Shown piece after piece: positions 11,931 to 21,100 of a stretch of 22,017 nt of DNA. Position 1 is the stretch's first letter; each line of letters begins with the position of its first letter. Both the position numbers and the translations under genes were made by a program. Source of the DNA: Smittium mucronatum (Eukaryota > Kickxellomycota > Harpellomycetes > Harpellales > Legeriomycetaceae); the NCBI GenBank assembly GCA_001953115.1, contig LSSL01007579.1, positions 1-22,017 of the forward strand. Direction: 5' to 3'. A model generated the notes under the pieces. That model was not told the origin of the DNA. It saw only the letters and a list, made by a program, of their open reading frames with translations, and did not search any database.

Positions 11931-12147
11931 TGGGGACTTATAGAAAACTATACAAAGGTTATAGTTTTATTTAAAGTGGAGAAATACAGAATTAAAACAT
12001 CTGAAAAGGAACTTCTGTTTAAAAATAAAAAAAAATCGAATCAAATTATTCCCTAAAAGATAAACAAAAATTTTCTAATTTAATCGTTGATAAAAACAAA
12101 CAAAGCAGGCCAATAAACCCTCTTTCCACATTTATAGTTTTTTCGCT
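11931..12147. promoter_or_regulatory. Shared upstream region of POLA2 and AIM19
   Basis: Only about 217 bp separate the two divergent start codons, so both promoters and 5' UTRs must lie here. I see no ACGCGT (MCB) box and no clear TATA pairing. A C/T-rich stretch ending in CTCTTTCCACATTT (about 12118-12133) precedes the AIM19 start. Confidence 0.6.
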
Positions 12148-12838
12148 ATGAGTAAAGATCAACATTCAGACCAGGATCAGCATGTTGGCATCAGCTCATC
12201 GACACTGGCAAGTTCGATACAGAGTAAGGATATGCAATCCGGAAAGGAGAATGATGGCAGTACAATAGGTGGCCAGACGTTCTTGAAAGCATTGGATCAA
12301 GCAAGCAGCTCACCTTATCCCTCAGCCCTCTTATCTATACTTCGTAAGTCATTATAGTTTTTATTGTCAACAAAAGTCTATTTAAAAGACTATTGATGTG
12401 TTGAAATTTTATGAAACTCGAAATTCCTTGTTTCTATTGCAGATTTGGGTGCCATTCCAATTACCTTGGGCGGAAAAGTACCAGGCCTTCCCGGATTTCT
12501 GCAGTGCGCGGGGTTCGCTTTTGTTTTTGCCGGTGGAAGGTAATTCACGACATATTTTCAAAGATATTGGCTCATGTTTGCGTGGAAAAAGTTGATGGAG
12601 AACGTAAGATAATGATTTAACTTTGAACTAATCAAACGATTATAGCATGGCACTTAGAGAAAGGCAAGAACTTAATGGAACGGGGATCAACACAGCTTGG
12701 AGCTTGACCTGGTTATTCTTCAATGCACGGAAGAGTTTAATGTCACGTAGGGTTTTGCCTATTTCACTCTTTGCCGCAGTTTCAAGTGTTGGGGCTCTAT
12801 ACGCTCAAAAGTACATTCAGCTCCAGCTTGAGTCGTAG
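12148..12838 (+). CDS. AIM19: AIM19-family mitochondrial membrane protein, three exons
   Basis: Exons: 12148-12343, 12443-12539, 12646-12838; 161 residues, against about 157 for yeast Aim19. Introns have clean GTAAGT/GCAG and GTAATT/ATAG ends, the second with an ACTAATC branch site. After a polar N-terminus of about 50 residues comes SSPYPSALLSIL, matching the family's TPYPA element. Hydrophobic segments follow: about 57-75, the GFLQCAGFAFVFAGG segment, NGTGINTAWSLTWLFF and VLPISLFAAVSSVGALYAQKY. Order and spacing agree with the yeast protein (NGAGFIATWSALY, then a final segment ending YGQRF). The family is mitochondrial, its biochemical role is unknown, and the yeast mutant alters mitochondrial genome inheritance. 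The identification rests on recalled family features rather than a search. Confidence 0.8.
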
Positions 12839-13703
12839 TCAAGCCATTGTTATCAATTTGAGAGTCTGGTTTTGGCCGTAGATTATAAACCAGTAGATGT
12901 GACGAATGATAAATGGGTATTGAAGCAAACTGTGATTTTGAACAATGCGGCTATGTGTAAGGGTTTTGTAGACAATTCAATAATGATATCAACATCGCAT
13001 TTGTCGAAAACAATGTTTTTCTTTCATTATTTACATTCATTGTACATTCTGCCCATTTTTCGTGCAGCCATTTCCTTCCATTGTGTCTATGATCTTGGTA
13101 TTGTGCTTTATAGTACTTTGTTATACATTTTTTTCTAGTGCTGCAATGTTTTTTGTTTGGCCGTACGCGCTTGTTCTTATATCCAATGCTGATGTGTCCT
13201 ATTTAAAGGGTTTTAGCATCGATTTATCGCAATATGCTAACCGTTTGTTATAATATAGCTCGTTTTAAGATCGAAAAGCTAATTAGTTTAACATAATGGA
13301 GCTGGTCTTGACACAATCGACTTACGAAGAAAAGAATGGATGATTGTGGGTTAAGCTTAATACTTTGGTTTTTTTTATACTGCAAATGATGCTTTTAAAG
13401 GTGCATTTTCCTAGTTTATCTTTCTAATACATCAATTGCATACTATTCTCATCTTCAATTACATCTCATTTTCTTTTCATAAAAGCTATATTACAAAATA
13501 CTTTGACCTGTTTTTTAATCCATCCTATTTCCAGGCATTAAAGATATAGTATACACCTTTAACCTAAGATCATACCAGATAAATATCTACAATTCGAACT
13601 CCTCAAATCCATTTTATTCGATAACTGCTTTGTATTCTATAAAGGTTCATATTTATTTGGTTGCAAAAAAATCAGAAAGTCACTGCTTTAAAAATAACCA
13701 AAA
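12839..13703 (+). other. Unassigned stretch, possibly with a small membrane-protein exon
   Basis: The stretch holds the AIM19 3' end and the CAP gene's upstream region. Between 12841 and 13255 the reading is less AT-biased than true spacer. A good acceptor (TTTTTCGTGCAG, ending 13066) opens a 62-codon frame to a stop at about 13253, with one long hydrophobic segment and a polar tail ending SQYANRLL. A second frame (about 12842-12960) contains a plausible soluble stretch near LAVDYKPVDVTNDKW. I cannot join them into a gene with a confident start codon, and I recognise neither. Confidence 0.25.
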
Positions 13704-14405
13704 ATGTTGAGATATTTGCTATCTATAATTTTGGCGCTTTCGGTCCTTAGTACTGGTTACTCTGACCAATATGGATATCCATCAGATTCCTCTCAAAACC
13801 CCGACAGTGATTACGGAGACTCTGGATCATCTCCTTCAAGTGTAACATTGATGCTGTGTTATGTGAATTATGAGCGGGTTAAAATGGGACTAAGCCCATT
13901 GACAATAAACCCCATCCTCAACAAAAGCAGTATGATCCAAAGTCAATACCAAAACAGGGTCAATAAAATGACTCACGATAATCCTGGAAACCCTTTCAAC
14001 ACCAGACTTAAAAGGATGGGCTTGTCTTACTCTGACATTGCCGAAAATGCTGCTTGGAATGCCAAAGATCCAAAGAATGCTGTTCAGATGTGGATGAATT
14101 CTCCTGGACATCGTCGCAACATTCTCAATCCAAGTTTTGTTTATTTTGGAGGTGCAGTTGATGGCCAATACTGGACTAACGAATTCTCTGCTCCCAGCGA
14201 TAGTTCTGAGGCTTACCAGGCCAGAAAATCGGCTGTAGTTTGTCCCATCAATGGATTCAATTTTGGCGGAAGTAGCTACTCTAACAGCCAGCAGTACTAC
14301 CCTAACTATGACCAAGATAATATCATTGTCGTGCCCGGAGCTGTTAGAGTTAGGCCTATCAGAAAGATATATATCAATAGGGGAGGTAGGGGTCGTCGTG
14401 GCTAA
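13704..14405 (+). CDS. Secreted CAP-superfamily (SCP/PR-1-like) protein
   Basis: Single exon, 233 residues. Residues 1-20 form a signal peptide (hydrophobic LLSIILALSVLS). A short Ser/Asp/Pro-rich spacer leads to a CAP domain at about 50-165. The CAP cavity residues are recognisable: H91 in MTHDN, E114 in IAENAAW, and H136 in NSPGHRRNIL, followed by a YWTNEF strand. Only two cysteines outside the signal peptide are seen (C52, C180), so this is the short type with few disulfides. CAP proteins of fungi, such as the yeast Pry proteins, bind sterols or lipids outside the cell; other roles are known, so the ligand here is open. The C-terminus is unusual: a Tyr/Asn-rich stretch, a VVPGAVRVRPIRK segment and a basic GGRGRRG tail. 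The A-rich context before the ATG (ATAACCAAAA) and the signal peptide support this start. Confidence 0.93.
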   Translation: MLRYLLSIILALSVLSTGYSDQYGYPSDSSQNPDSDYGDSGSSPSSVTLMLCYVNYERVKMGLSPLTINPILNKSSMIQSQYQNRVNKMTHDNPGNPFNTRLKRMGLSYSDIAENAAWNAKDPKNAVQMWMNSPGHRRNILNPSFVYFGGAVDGQYWTNEFSAPSDSSEAYQARKSAVVCPINGFNFGGSSYSNSQQYYPNYDQDNIIVVPGAVRVRPIRKIYINRGGRGRRG

Positions 14406-15353
14406 CCGTTTTTTCTAAATTATATATACTGATCAATTGGACTATATTCTATTTTATTCTATTCTTAATTTACATTTGCTTTGAAATACACTTTGCTTCT
14501 CCGCACTATTTATTTACCGTGTGGCTATGTTGGTTTTTAATTGGTAATATAGCTGTTCATTTCTGTGGGGAGTGTGATAATTGAATCGGATTTGATTTGG
14601 ATAATTTTTTGACCATATTGCCATCACGAGACGTATTTTCAACACTATATATAGTTTCCTCTGGTAGAGCTAAGAATTTATTTTATTTCATCATAAGTTG
14701 ATAATGTAGTATCTGATCAACGAGGCATTCTCCGCAATTTAAATCCGACTTTAAGCTCCACCTAAATGGTGTTGACCATCATGGCTGTTATTTTTGCCCT
14801 GCTAGGTTTATTTATAATTTCTTTTTGTTATACCTTTTGGGACCCCATGCTTTTAGGCATCGTATTATTTTGATTTATTATACACGCTATATCGAACCAA
14901 ATATTTTCATTATCTATAATGTCTATACTCTAGTTTTTAGATATGATTTCTCAGTATTTATCTTTTGTTAATACATGCCATTCCAATATTTTCAATGTGG
15001 GACCATTTGGTATAGAACCTAGAACATAGCTATCATCTTCTTCTAGCTCTGAATGGGTGAATCTCTATCCAACGCGCGTAAATTTCCGAAGAAAAAAAAT
15101 GTCTTTAACGCACGAGAATATATTTTACTGCTATTTCTTATATCATCATAATTAAAGTACTTGATTACATTTCTCTTTCTAGGAGATACTTTACATTAAT
15201 CCATCTTTGTCAAACTACTGTAACTATTTCCTTATAGATTTTTTTAAAACTTTGATAGATACATTATTTATTATTAACCCTAATCTGGTAAAGATTGTAT
15301 TAAGATTGGTATTACACATTCCCTTATTTGTATCAAAAGATATTGATGAAAAC
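14406..15353. other. Intergenic region upstream of the CBM19-like gene
   Basis: About 950 bp of AT-rich spacer with the CAP gene's 3' end and the promoter and 5' UTR of the next gene. The frame of the next gene stays open upstream to 15207, but that extension (49 codons) would bury the signal peptide, so I treat it as leader. I see no other gene. Confidence 0.6.
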
Positions 15354-17758
15354 ATGGTGTACCAGAGCACTAATATATCCTGGATAACATCTGCTATTCT
15401 TGCTTTAGCTCTTGTTCCATTATCCAAATCCCAAATTATCAGCACCGAAACTCAAGATTTACCTAATGTGAGTGGAAGTAAATCTGGCCAAGCTAATAAT
15501 AATCTTTTATGCTCTGTAAATGGGGAATTTAAATGTTCTTTTCCCAATCTCGAATCTCCATTTTTTACCCAGTGTTCAAACTACAGACTTGTGGAATATA
15601 TATGCGCCCCTGAATCTTACTGTGTTCAGAAGGGATTTGGAGTAACTTGCAGCCCTAAACAACAGGGCGCAGCAGGTTCAAGTATGAAGAAAAGGGAAGA
15701 CGTTGTTCCGATAATTCAACCTCCAGCCATAAAAGCAAACAACGAAACCGAGCCCGCTGCACTCAAACGTTGCGAAAAGGGCGGTCCTGAATATGCAGTA
15801 TGTTCGGGTGAAAGCACTCCAAGCGAATATACTCAGTGTATAGACGGAACTTCTTCAGTCGCCGTTTGTCTCAATGGATTCCTCTGCTTCAACAATAAAA
15901 GCAATGGAGTTATCTGCGCCCCTTCTGGATACAACCCTTCTCTTAAGGACGGTCCTGAATTACCTTCTTCATTGGTTACGGCTGAAAATCCAGCTCTAAA
16001 AGGAAATTCGGATTTGACTTCTCAAAATGGAGTACAGGTGGGCGTAAACGTTGATATTGGAATAAAAGTTGCACCTAATTCAAACTCCCAGAGTGTATAT
16101 TATAGCCAATCTCTTCTTCCTACACTTGGTTCAGGAACACCTAGCTCCTTTTCGGTTTTGCCAACATCTATATTGCCCACTAAAATGAATTATATCTCTG
16201 TGTTACCCACTTCTATATCTCTTATCCCTAGCCCGAGCATATCAGTTCTTCCTACATCCGTAATCCCATATCCACAATACATTTCGGTTCTTCCTACATC
16301 CATAATTCCATCTGCACAATACGTTGCAGTACTTCCAACATCAATAGTTCCAATGTACTCTTCAGTTCCGACCATCTCTGTTCTTCCCACTAGTGCTTCC
16401 CCGATTCAATATATTTCTGTTCTTCCTACTATCGCATCTTCGGTTCAATATATTGGAATTCTTCCTACAATTACGTCGATGCCTCAGTATATTTCGGTAC
16501 TTCCCACTTCTGCTAGCACCACTTCTTGCACTACAGTAACCCTATTACCAGCCTCGATGTCTATATCCACGATTACGGCCACTGTAACCCCAACTATCAC
16601 TTTGATGCCTACTCTATCCAGCAGCGCTTGTAGTTTGGGGTGCACATCAACGGTTATAATCCCGCCATTGGTATCAATATCAACTGTAACGCTTACAGCT
16701 TCGCCTTTGATAAGTTTATTGCCAACATCGAACACGAGTCCTGTGTACTACCAGGCAAATGTCCCGCCTGCAGTAATCCCAACGGCAACTGTAGCACCTA
16801 CTAGCACTCAGTACAGCTACATGACCATTAATATGTCGTCATCGACAACGACTTGTTTGACAAGTTCGTCGTCGCAGGTTCTAGTAACATCAACAATCAC
16901 CAGTTTCACAAGAACGGTGACCGTATCTTCAATTCAAGTTGTGACTTTTTCGACAACTGCTTGTGTATCCAGTGGAGCAGCAAACAGAGGAATTAGAATT
17001 TTTGATCAGGATAACTCGAATCCGTTTGACCAGATTGAGGATACAATGACGATTGTGAAATCGGGTAAGAATAGAAGGAATATTATTATTTAGAATAATG
17101 TTTATTTTATTTATTTATTGCTAAATCCATGACATTTATATTATCTGATGGAGTAGATACAACCACTATAGTTTTGGTGAACCAAGCTACTACGGTTGTA
17201 ACGGTTGATGATAACACAACTACGCAGTATGATCAAAGCCAGGATGTCGTTCAGACTACTGAATCAGTAGAATCAGTGGAGACGGTTGAGGTTTATGAGA
17301 CACTTAAAAAAATGGCAGGATTTCAGGGGGCATCGGACCCAGCAGCCCAGCAGCTAACGGGTTTAGGGGACACGGCAAATCTCATCGGACTGCTTTTGCG
17401 GAACGCCAACATTCCTATGAGTTCGGGAGATCAAAGCGCCAAAACGACGAGCGTTGATGTAGTTACTAAAACATCAACCAGTGTGCAAGTGGCAAACTTA
17501 GTGATTATGAACAACAATAAAAGCCAATCGACCGCCACGTCTCAGAATTCTGTGGTAACGATAACAGCACCAACACCAGCAGCTATGACAGTAACCCAGT
17601 ATCAGCCACAACAGATGGTTGGGGGGCAAATGGGGTACCAGCCAGTATATCCCAATAGAGCAGGAGGGGTTGGGCAAATGTACGGAAACGATCCTGGAAT
17701 AATACTACCTGTAGTTCGAAGCTCTACTGAATTTATCATCAACCCACTTTTAGTCTAG
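15354..17758 (+). CDS. Secreted protein with two CBM19-like modules and ISVLPTS repeats
   Basis: Exons 15354-17064 and 17157-17758 give 770 residues. The start is the Met that opens a signal peptide (about 1-26: ITSAILALALVPLSKS). Two six-cysteine modules follow at about 53-99 and 140-188, with near-identical spacing (C-x7/9-C-x11/12-C-x9-C-x5-C-x8/9-C), resembling the CBM19 chitin-binding module of fungal chitinases; a KKRE site lies between them. Residues about 266-388 hold nine degenerate copies of ISVLPTS. The remainder is Thr/Ser/Val-rich, as in mucin-like, probably O-glycosylated wall proteins. No catalytic domain or GPI-type hydrophobic tail is visible; the end is polar to mildly hydrophobic (TEFIINPLLV). 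Inferred role: cell-wall or matrix protein that binds chitin. The intron (GTAAGA, branch GCTAAAT, tandem acceptor GAGTAG) is needed because the first frame stops at 17093. Confidence 0.8.
16150..16516 (+). repeat. Coding repeat: nine ISVLPTS-type units
   Basis: Nine copies of (I/V/F)(S/A/G)(V/I)LPT(S/I) recur every 11-20 residues, often preceded by QY or NY (PQY, AQY, IQY, VQY). DNA versions of TCxGTxCTTCCTACxTC differ at silent positions. More degenerate relatives (LLPAS, LMPTL, LLPTS) continue to about 16730. Confidence 0.85.
17065..17156 (+). other. Intron with NAGNAG acceptor
   Basis: The donor GTAAGA at 17065 follows the first base of a codon. The acceptor region reads GAGTAG at 17151-17156. 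Cutting after GAG (17153) gives residues S-V-D-T; cutting after TAG (17156) gives S-D-T. Both keep the frame. TAG is the usual preference, so I use 17157 as exon start. Confidence 0.75.
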
Positions 17759-18097
17759 AAATGGTTTGTATTTGGGGGAAGCATAGGGATGAGCGTAATG
17801 AGCACATAACCATAACCTTCTTGCCATATTCCCAGTTGATCGGCTACATTATGTATTTTGAAACTACAGTTTTACTTTATATTTTTTCTAAATTTCATGG
17901 TATTAAAAACATTCTACACACATTTGGGTAAGAAAAAGTTGGGAAATTAGGAGAAAAAAAGGAAGGGATAGGGGGGTGAAATATAGTATGTTCATTGTTT
18001 TAAAGTATATATTAGGGTTATTCACATAAAATAGAGCTGATTAGAAATCAAAAGAGCAGAAGGCAAAATATTAAGGGGTGATAGAGGCATGGGGAAA
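17759..18097. other. Convergent 3' regions
   Basis: The CBM19-like gene (plus) and MsrA (minus) end toward each other across about 340 bp. The sequence has a purine-rich stretch (about 17940-17980: GAGAAAAAAAGGAAGGGATAG) and TATATT-type elements suited to polyadenylation. No gene is seen. Confidence 0.6.
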
Positions 18098-18691
18098 TTA
18101 ACCATAGCAGCGGATATGGTCGTTATTTCCTTTCATAGCACATTGGCCACCCTTTTCTAGATACTTTTGATGATACTCTTCAGCAGGGTAAAAGGGACCG
18201 GCTTCAACAATTTGGGTGACGATTTTGGAATTATATTTCTTCTGCTCCTTTTCCATGGACTTGATGGCCTGTTCCTTTTGTTCTGGGGAGTGGTAGAATA
18301 TGACAGAGCGGTACTGGGTGCCAACATCGTTACCCTGTTTATTTGGAGTTGTTGGGTCATGCTTTTTCCAAAAAACATCGAGCAGTTGGTTGTAGGACAC
18401 GACAGAAGGATCAAATTCCAAAAGAACAGATTCGGCGTGGCCGGTATTGCCTCGACAAACCTGATTGTAGGTGGGATCAACAGTTGAGCCACCGGAGTAA
18501 CCAACCTGGGCTTGGAGAACACCGTGAACTCTTTGGAAGGCAAGTTCAACACTCCAAAAACAACCAGCAGCGAACTCGGCGAATTGGGAGCCTGGAACGC
18601 TAGCAGTTTTGACCAAACGGGTAGGCAAACTCATGCTGTTTTTTGCGAATAGCGGTGCCAAAAGGCTGTTTATTCCTGTTATTAGCTTCAA
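18098..18691 (-). CDS. msrA: Peptide methionine (S)-S-oxide reductase MsrA
   Basis: Single exon, 197 residues. The enzyme reduces the S-epimer of methionine sulfoxide in proteins or as free amino acid, using thioredoxin. The catalytic motif GCFWSVE has its nucleophile at C44. Family elements follow: VGYSGG, the GHAESV segment, [18 protein letters not shown], and HQKYLEKGG ending in C184. A further cysteine, C195, lies three residues from the end. C184 and C195 are candidates for the recycling cysteines. The N-terminus ([19 protein letters not shown]) has K and R, no acidic residue, and precedes a second Met at residue 20, so a mitochondrial form from the first Met and a cytosolic form from the second are possible. 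The gene is convergent with the CBM19-like gene. Confidence 0.97.
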   Translation of the reverse strand: MKLITGINSLLAPLFAKNSMSLPTRLVKTASVPGSQFAEFAAGCFWSVELAFQRVHGVLQAQVGYSGGSTVDPTYNQVCRGNTGHAESVLLEFDPSVVSYNQLLDVFWKKHDPTTPNKQGNDVGTQYRSVIFYHSPEQKEQAIKSMEKEQKKYNSKIVTQIVEAGPFYPAEEYHQKYLEKGGQCAMKGNNDHIRCYG

Positions 18692-19270
18692 TATGAATAT
18701 TTAAAAAATGGATAGAACTACACTGCGCTTTAGGGAATAGGAATCAGAATGTTGTGTTTTCGAGTTTATATTTATATTATTTTGTATCACGGAATTTTAT
18801 TGTAAGATTTATATTTATATTTTTGTCGAGTTTTCTATTGCAGAGCAGAACTGAAACTGCGATGATTTTAGCTGGACGTAAATGATCCAAAATCAACATT
18901 AATTGGCAAATTAAGAGCACATATTGTAAGATCATTGGAGAGATGACAAACAGGGAAGAAGCAAATTGTTTCCGAAAGGACAAATTCTATCGCCTTTGCG
19001 CATTTTTTGTTTATCAGCTCTAACTCAAACTCTACTGAGCATTTGCTGTTCTTGCGCTTATTTCTAATAGCCAATATGCCAACCTCCATCCCACTTGATC
19101 TATTGGGCCATATTTGCTATTTTCGCAGTACGGAATAGATTTCACTGGTGCGGCTTAATCTGCAAAATATATTGGGCAGGGGATACAGAAGAGCTGGAAC
19201 ATCATTACGTTAGAAGCATTCATATGCCATTTTAACCCTCTTTATTCACAAGAGTTCGTTTCTTTTTTCC

Positions 19271-19390
19271 TTTTGCCCAAACTATTCGATTAGAACAGCA
19301 AAATCACTTCTTTTTGCCTAAATTATTCGATTGGAACCCAAAATCTTTTCTTTTTTCCTAAATTATTCGATAAGAACCCTTTTCTTTTTT
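19271..19390. repeat. About 40-bp tandem repeat, three copies
   Basis: Copies begin near 19271, 19312 and 19353, each with the core AAAYTATTCGATWRGAAC followed by a C/A run and a TTCTTTTTT pyrimidine tract. The spacing is about 41 and 41 bases. A partial fourth start (CCTTTTGCTGATTG) follows near 19391. Confidence 0.75.
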
Positions 19391-19969
19391 CCTTTTGCTG
19401 ATTGAAATCCTGCCCCCTTCCAGAAATTACCCGCCCATAAATTATGTAATAATAAAAATTCTTTATGGAGTGAAGGGATAAAAACGGCCCATATTTAGGA
19501 TTCAACGGAAATCTGAAATCGGTATTCAGTTCCAAACATCACAGCCTATTGGTGCATTTCCCTATGTATACTAATCCTAGATTTTTCACAGCAAATCCAA
19601 GTGCCCAAAAGGGGCGAAATGTATTAATTGTGTTTGTTGATATTATGTGATCAATAAGTGCTCGAGCTCGCACGGCTTCAGCTAGTAAAAATCCCAGCTG
19701 TAGCTGGACCATGACCAAGCCAATAGAAAATATTTAAACTGCAAATATGCCTTTTTTTTGATAATTTGACGATAAAATCTAAAGGTTTTTTATTCACCGG
19801 ATCAAAAGTCTGGCCTATTACAACTATTTTGCAGCAAAGGTGGCGACATGGCTATAAGGGGTTTAAAAACAATGACGCAATTTTTTCCGCCAAGAATCAA
19901 AGAGTATTTTCAAAGATTGGCTGATTAACATCGGCTAAATTACTCGATAATCAGCCGAATCAAGAGTAA

Positions 19970-19994
19970 GTGGCCAAAAGAAGTATTTGGCCAC
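19970..19994. repeat. Perfect 9-bp hairpin
   Basis: GTGGCCAAA (19970-19978) and its exact complement TTTGGCCAC (19986-19994) enclose a 7-nt loop. It contains no T run on either side that would suggest a Pol III terminator. It stands out because the stem is GC-containing in AT-rich surroundings. Confidence 0.7.
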
Positions 19995-21087
19995 CAAATT
20001 ACATATTCTAGGTCTATTTAGTCCGGCTTGCTAGGCGGAAATATTTCAATCCACACTATTTCGTTTATCCGATCAAGTAAAAGCGCTGATTAACTGGCAC
20101 TCAAGTAAGCTCATAGGCGCATCGATTTTCATTGTGTATTGGTGTCGCCGACCCCTTGGAAGCTATACGGCGCAAAGCGGTTTATGAGTTCGAATGCTGA
20201 TGAAATGCAAACCAAACATGTTTCAAGCAGACGGATTAGTGACTTTCTTCCAATACTACTCGGCTAAAAATTGCTGGACAATAAAGTATTTGCACTTCTA
20301 ACAAATTCGCGTTCTGGATAGATGCAAATGGCTATTGGTGAAGTGCCTTGTCTGAGCCTTTTCTTGAAACAGCAACAGGAATATGTGCGTCCATTTCCAA
20401 TATTGAAGGCCTGGCTACCCCAAATAATCACGACACAAAACACGCATGCCTGTTTTTGCTTATTGACATGGTCTATTAAAAACAACATCCATAGTAATTT
20501 CGGCTCTGCATAAAAAAACACAAAAAGATAGTAATTTCGGGCATATGTCATTGGTTTTTTTTTAATTACCTCTATTTTTTTATAACGGAAAGTTAATTAT
20601 CCTTTAGTTTCCATTCAACTATCCTGTTATTTTTTGTGCATCAGGAGTTTATTGGATGATAAAGTGGTAAAATCTACTGAGAATCTTGCAGCAAATTAAG
20701 ATGCTAGTTAAAAGATGTTGGCATCATAAATGCTACCAATCTTTTCATCCAATCCAAAAACTCTTGTATCCAGCAGAAGTCGGGACCATATTTACCATCG
20801 ATATATCTTATCCGATTTTCTACAAGACGCTCTTCAAAAAAACAATTACAAATTCGCAGTATGTTCTGGCACTATGCTTTCTGTAGTAGGCGTGTCCCTA
20901 TAAGGAAATCATGTAGCGTTTCGTATCTTTAATACAACATGAGGGATATCGAAAATGAGACATCAAATCACAAAACATTTATAGCTCATACACAAATTAG
21001 GTTTAGAGAAAACAGAAGCGATCCCGCTTTCTGCTAAAACTCAGCATGGCTCTATATCCAAGTATAATATGCTGAAGCTAAACTGAA

Positions 21088-21100
21088 CCCCCCCCCCCCC
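21088..21100. repeat. 13-C homopolymer
   Basis: An unbroken run of 13 C residues, the only long G/C homopolymer in the window. Its true length may be uncertain because such runs are prone to sequencing and assembly error. Confidence 0.9.

Noticed and set aside
13890..14315. 141-codon minus-strand frame
   Set aside because: It is the antisense shadow of the CAP gene, whose plus-strand motifs and signal peptide are clear.
15207..15353. Upstream in-frame start for the CBM19-like protein
   Set aside because: It would place 49 residues ahead of a clear signal peptide, so the Met at 15354 is preferred.
17129..17758. Separate 209-codon gene after the CBM19-like frame
   Set aside because: It begins inside the intron. 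Splicing from 17065 to 17153 or 17156 joins it in frame to the upstream exon, and composition matches that exon.
18868..19089. 73-codon minus-strand frame with balanced composition
   Set aside because: It starts close upstream of MsrA, has no recognised motif, and its start and downstream splice sites could not be supported. It stays a weak candidate only.
20186..20210. GAGTTCGAATGC, another T-arm-like word
   Set aside because: Stem pairing fails and no A box or cloverleaf can be drawn.
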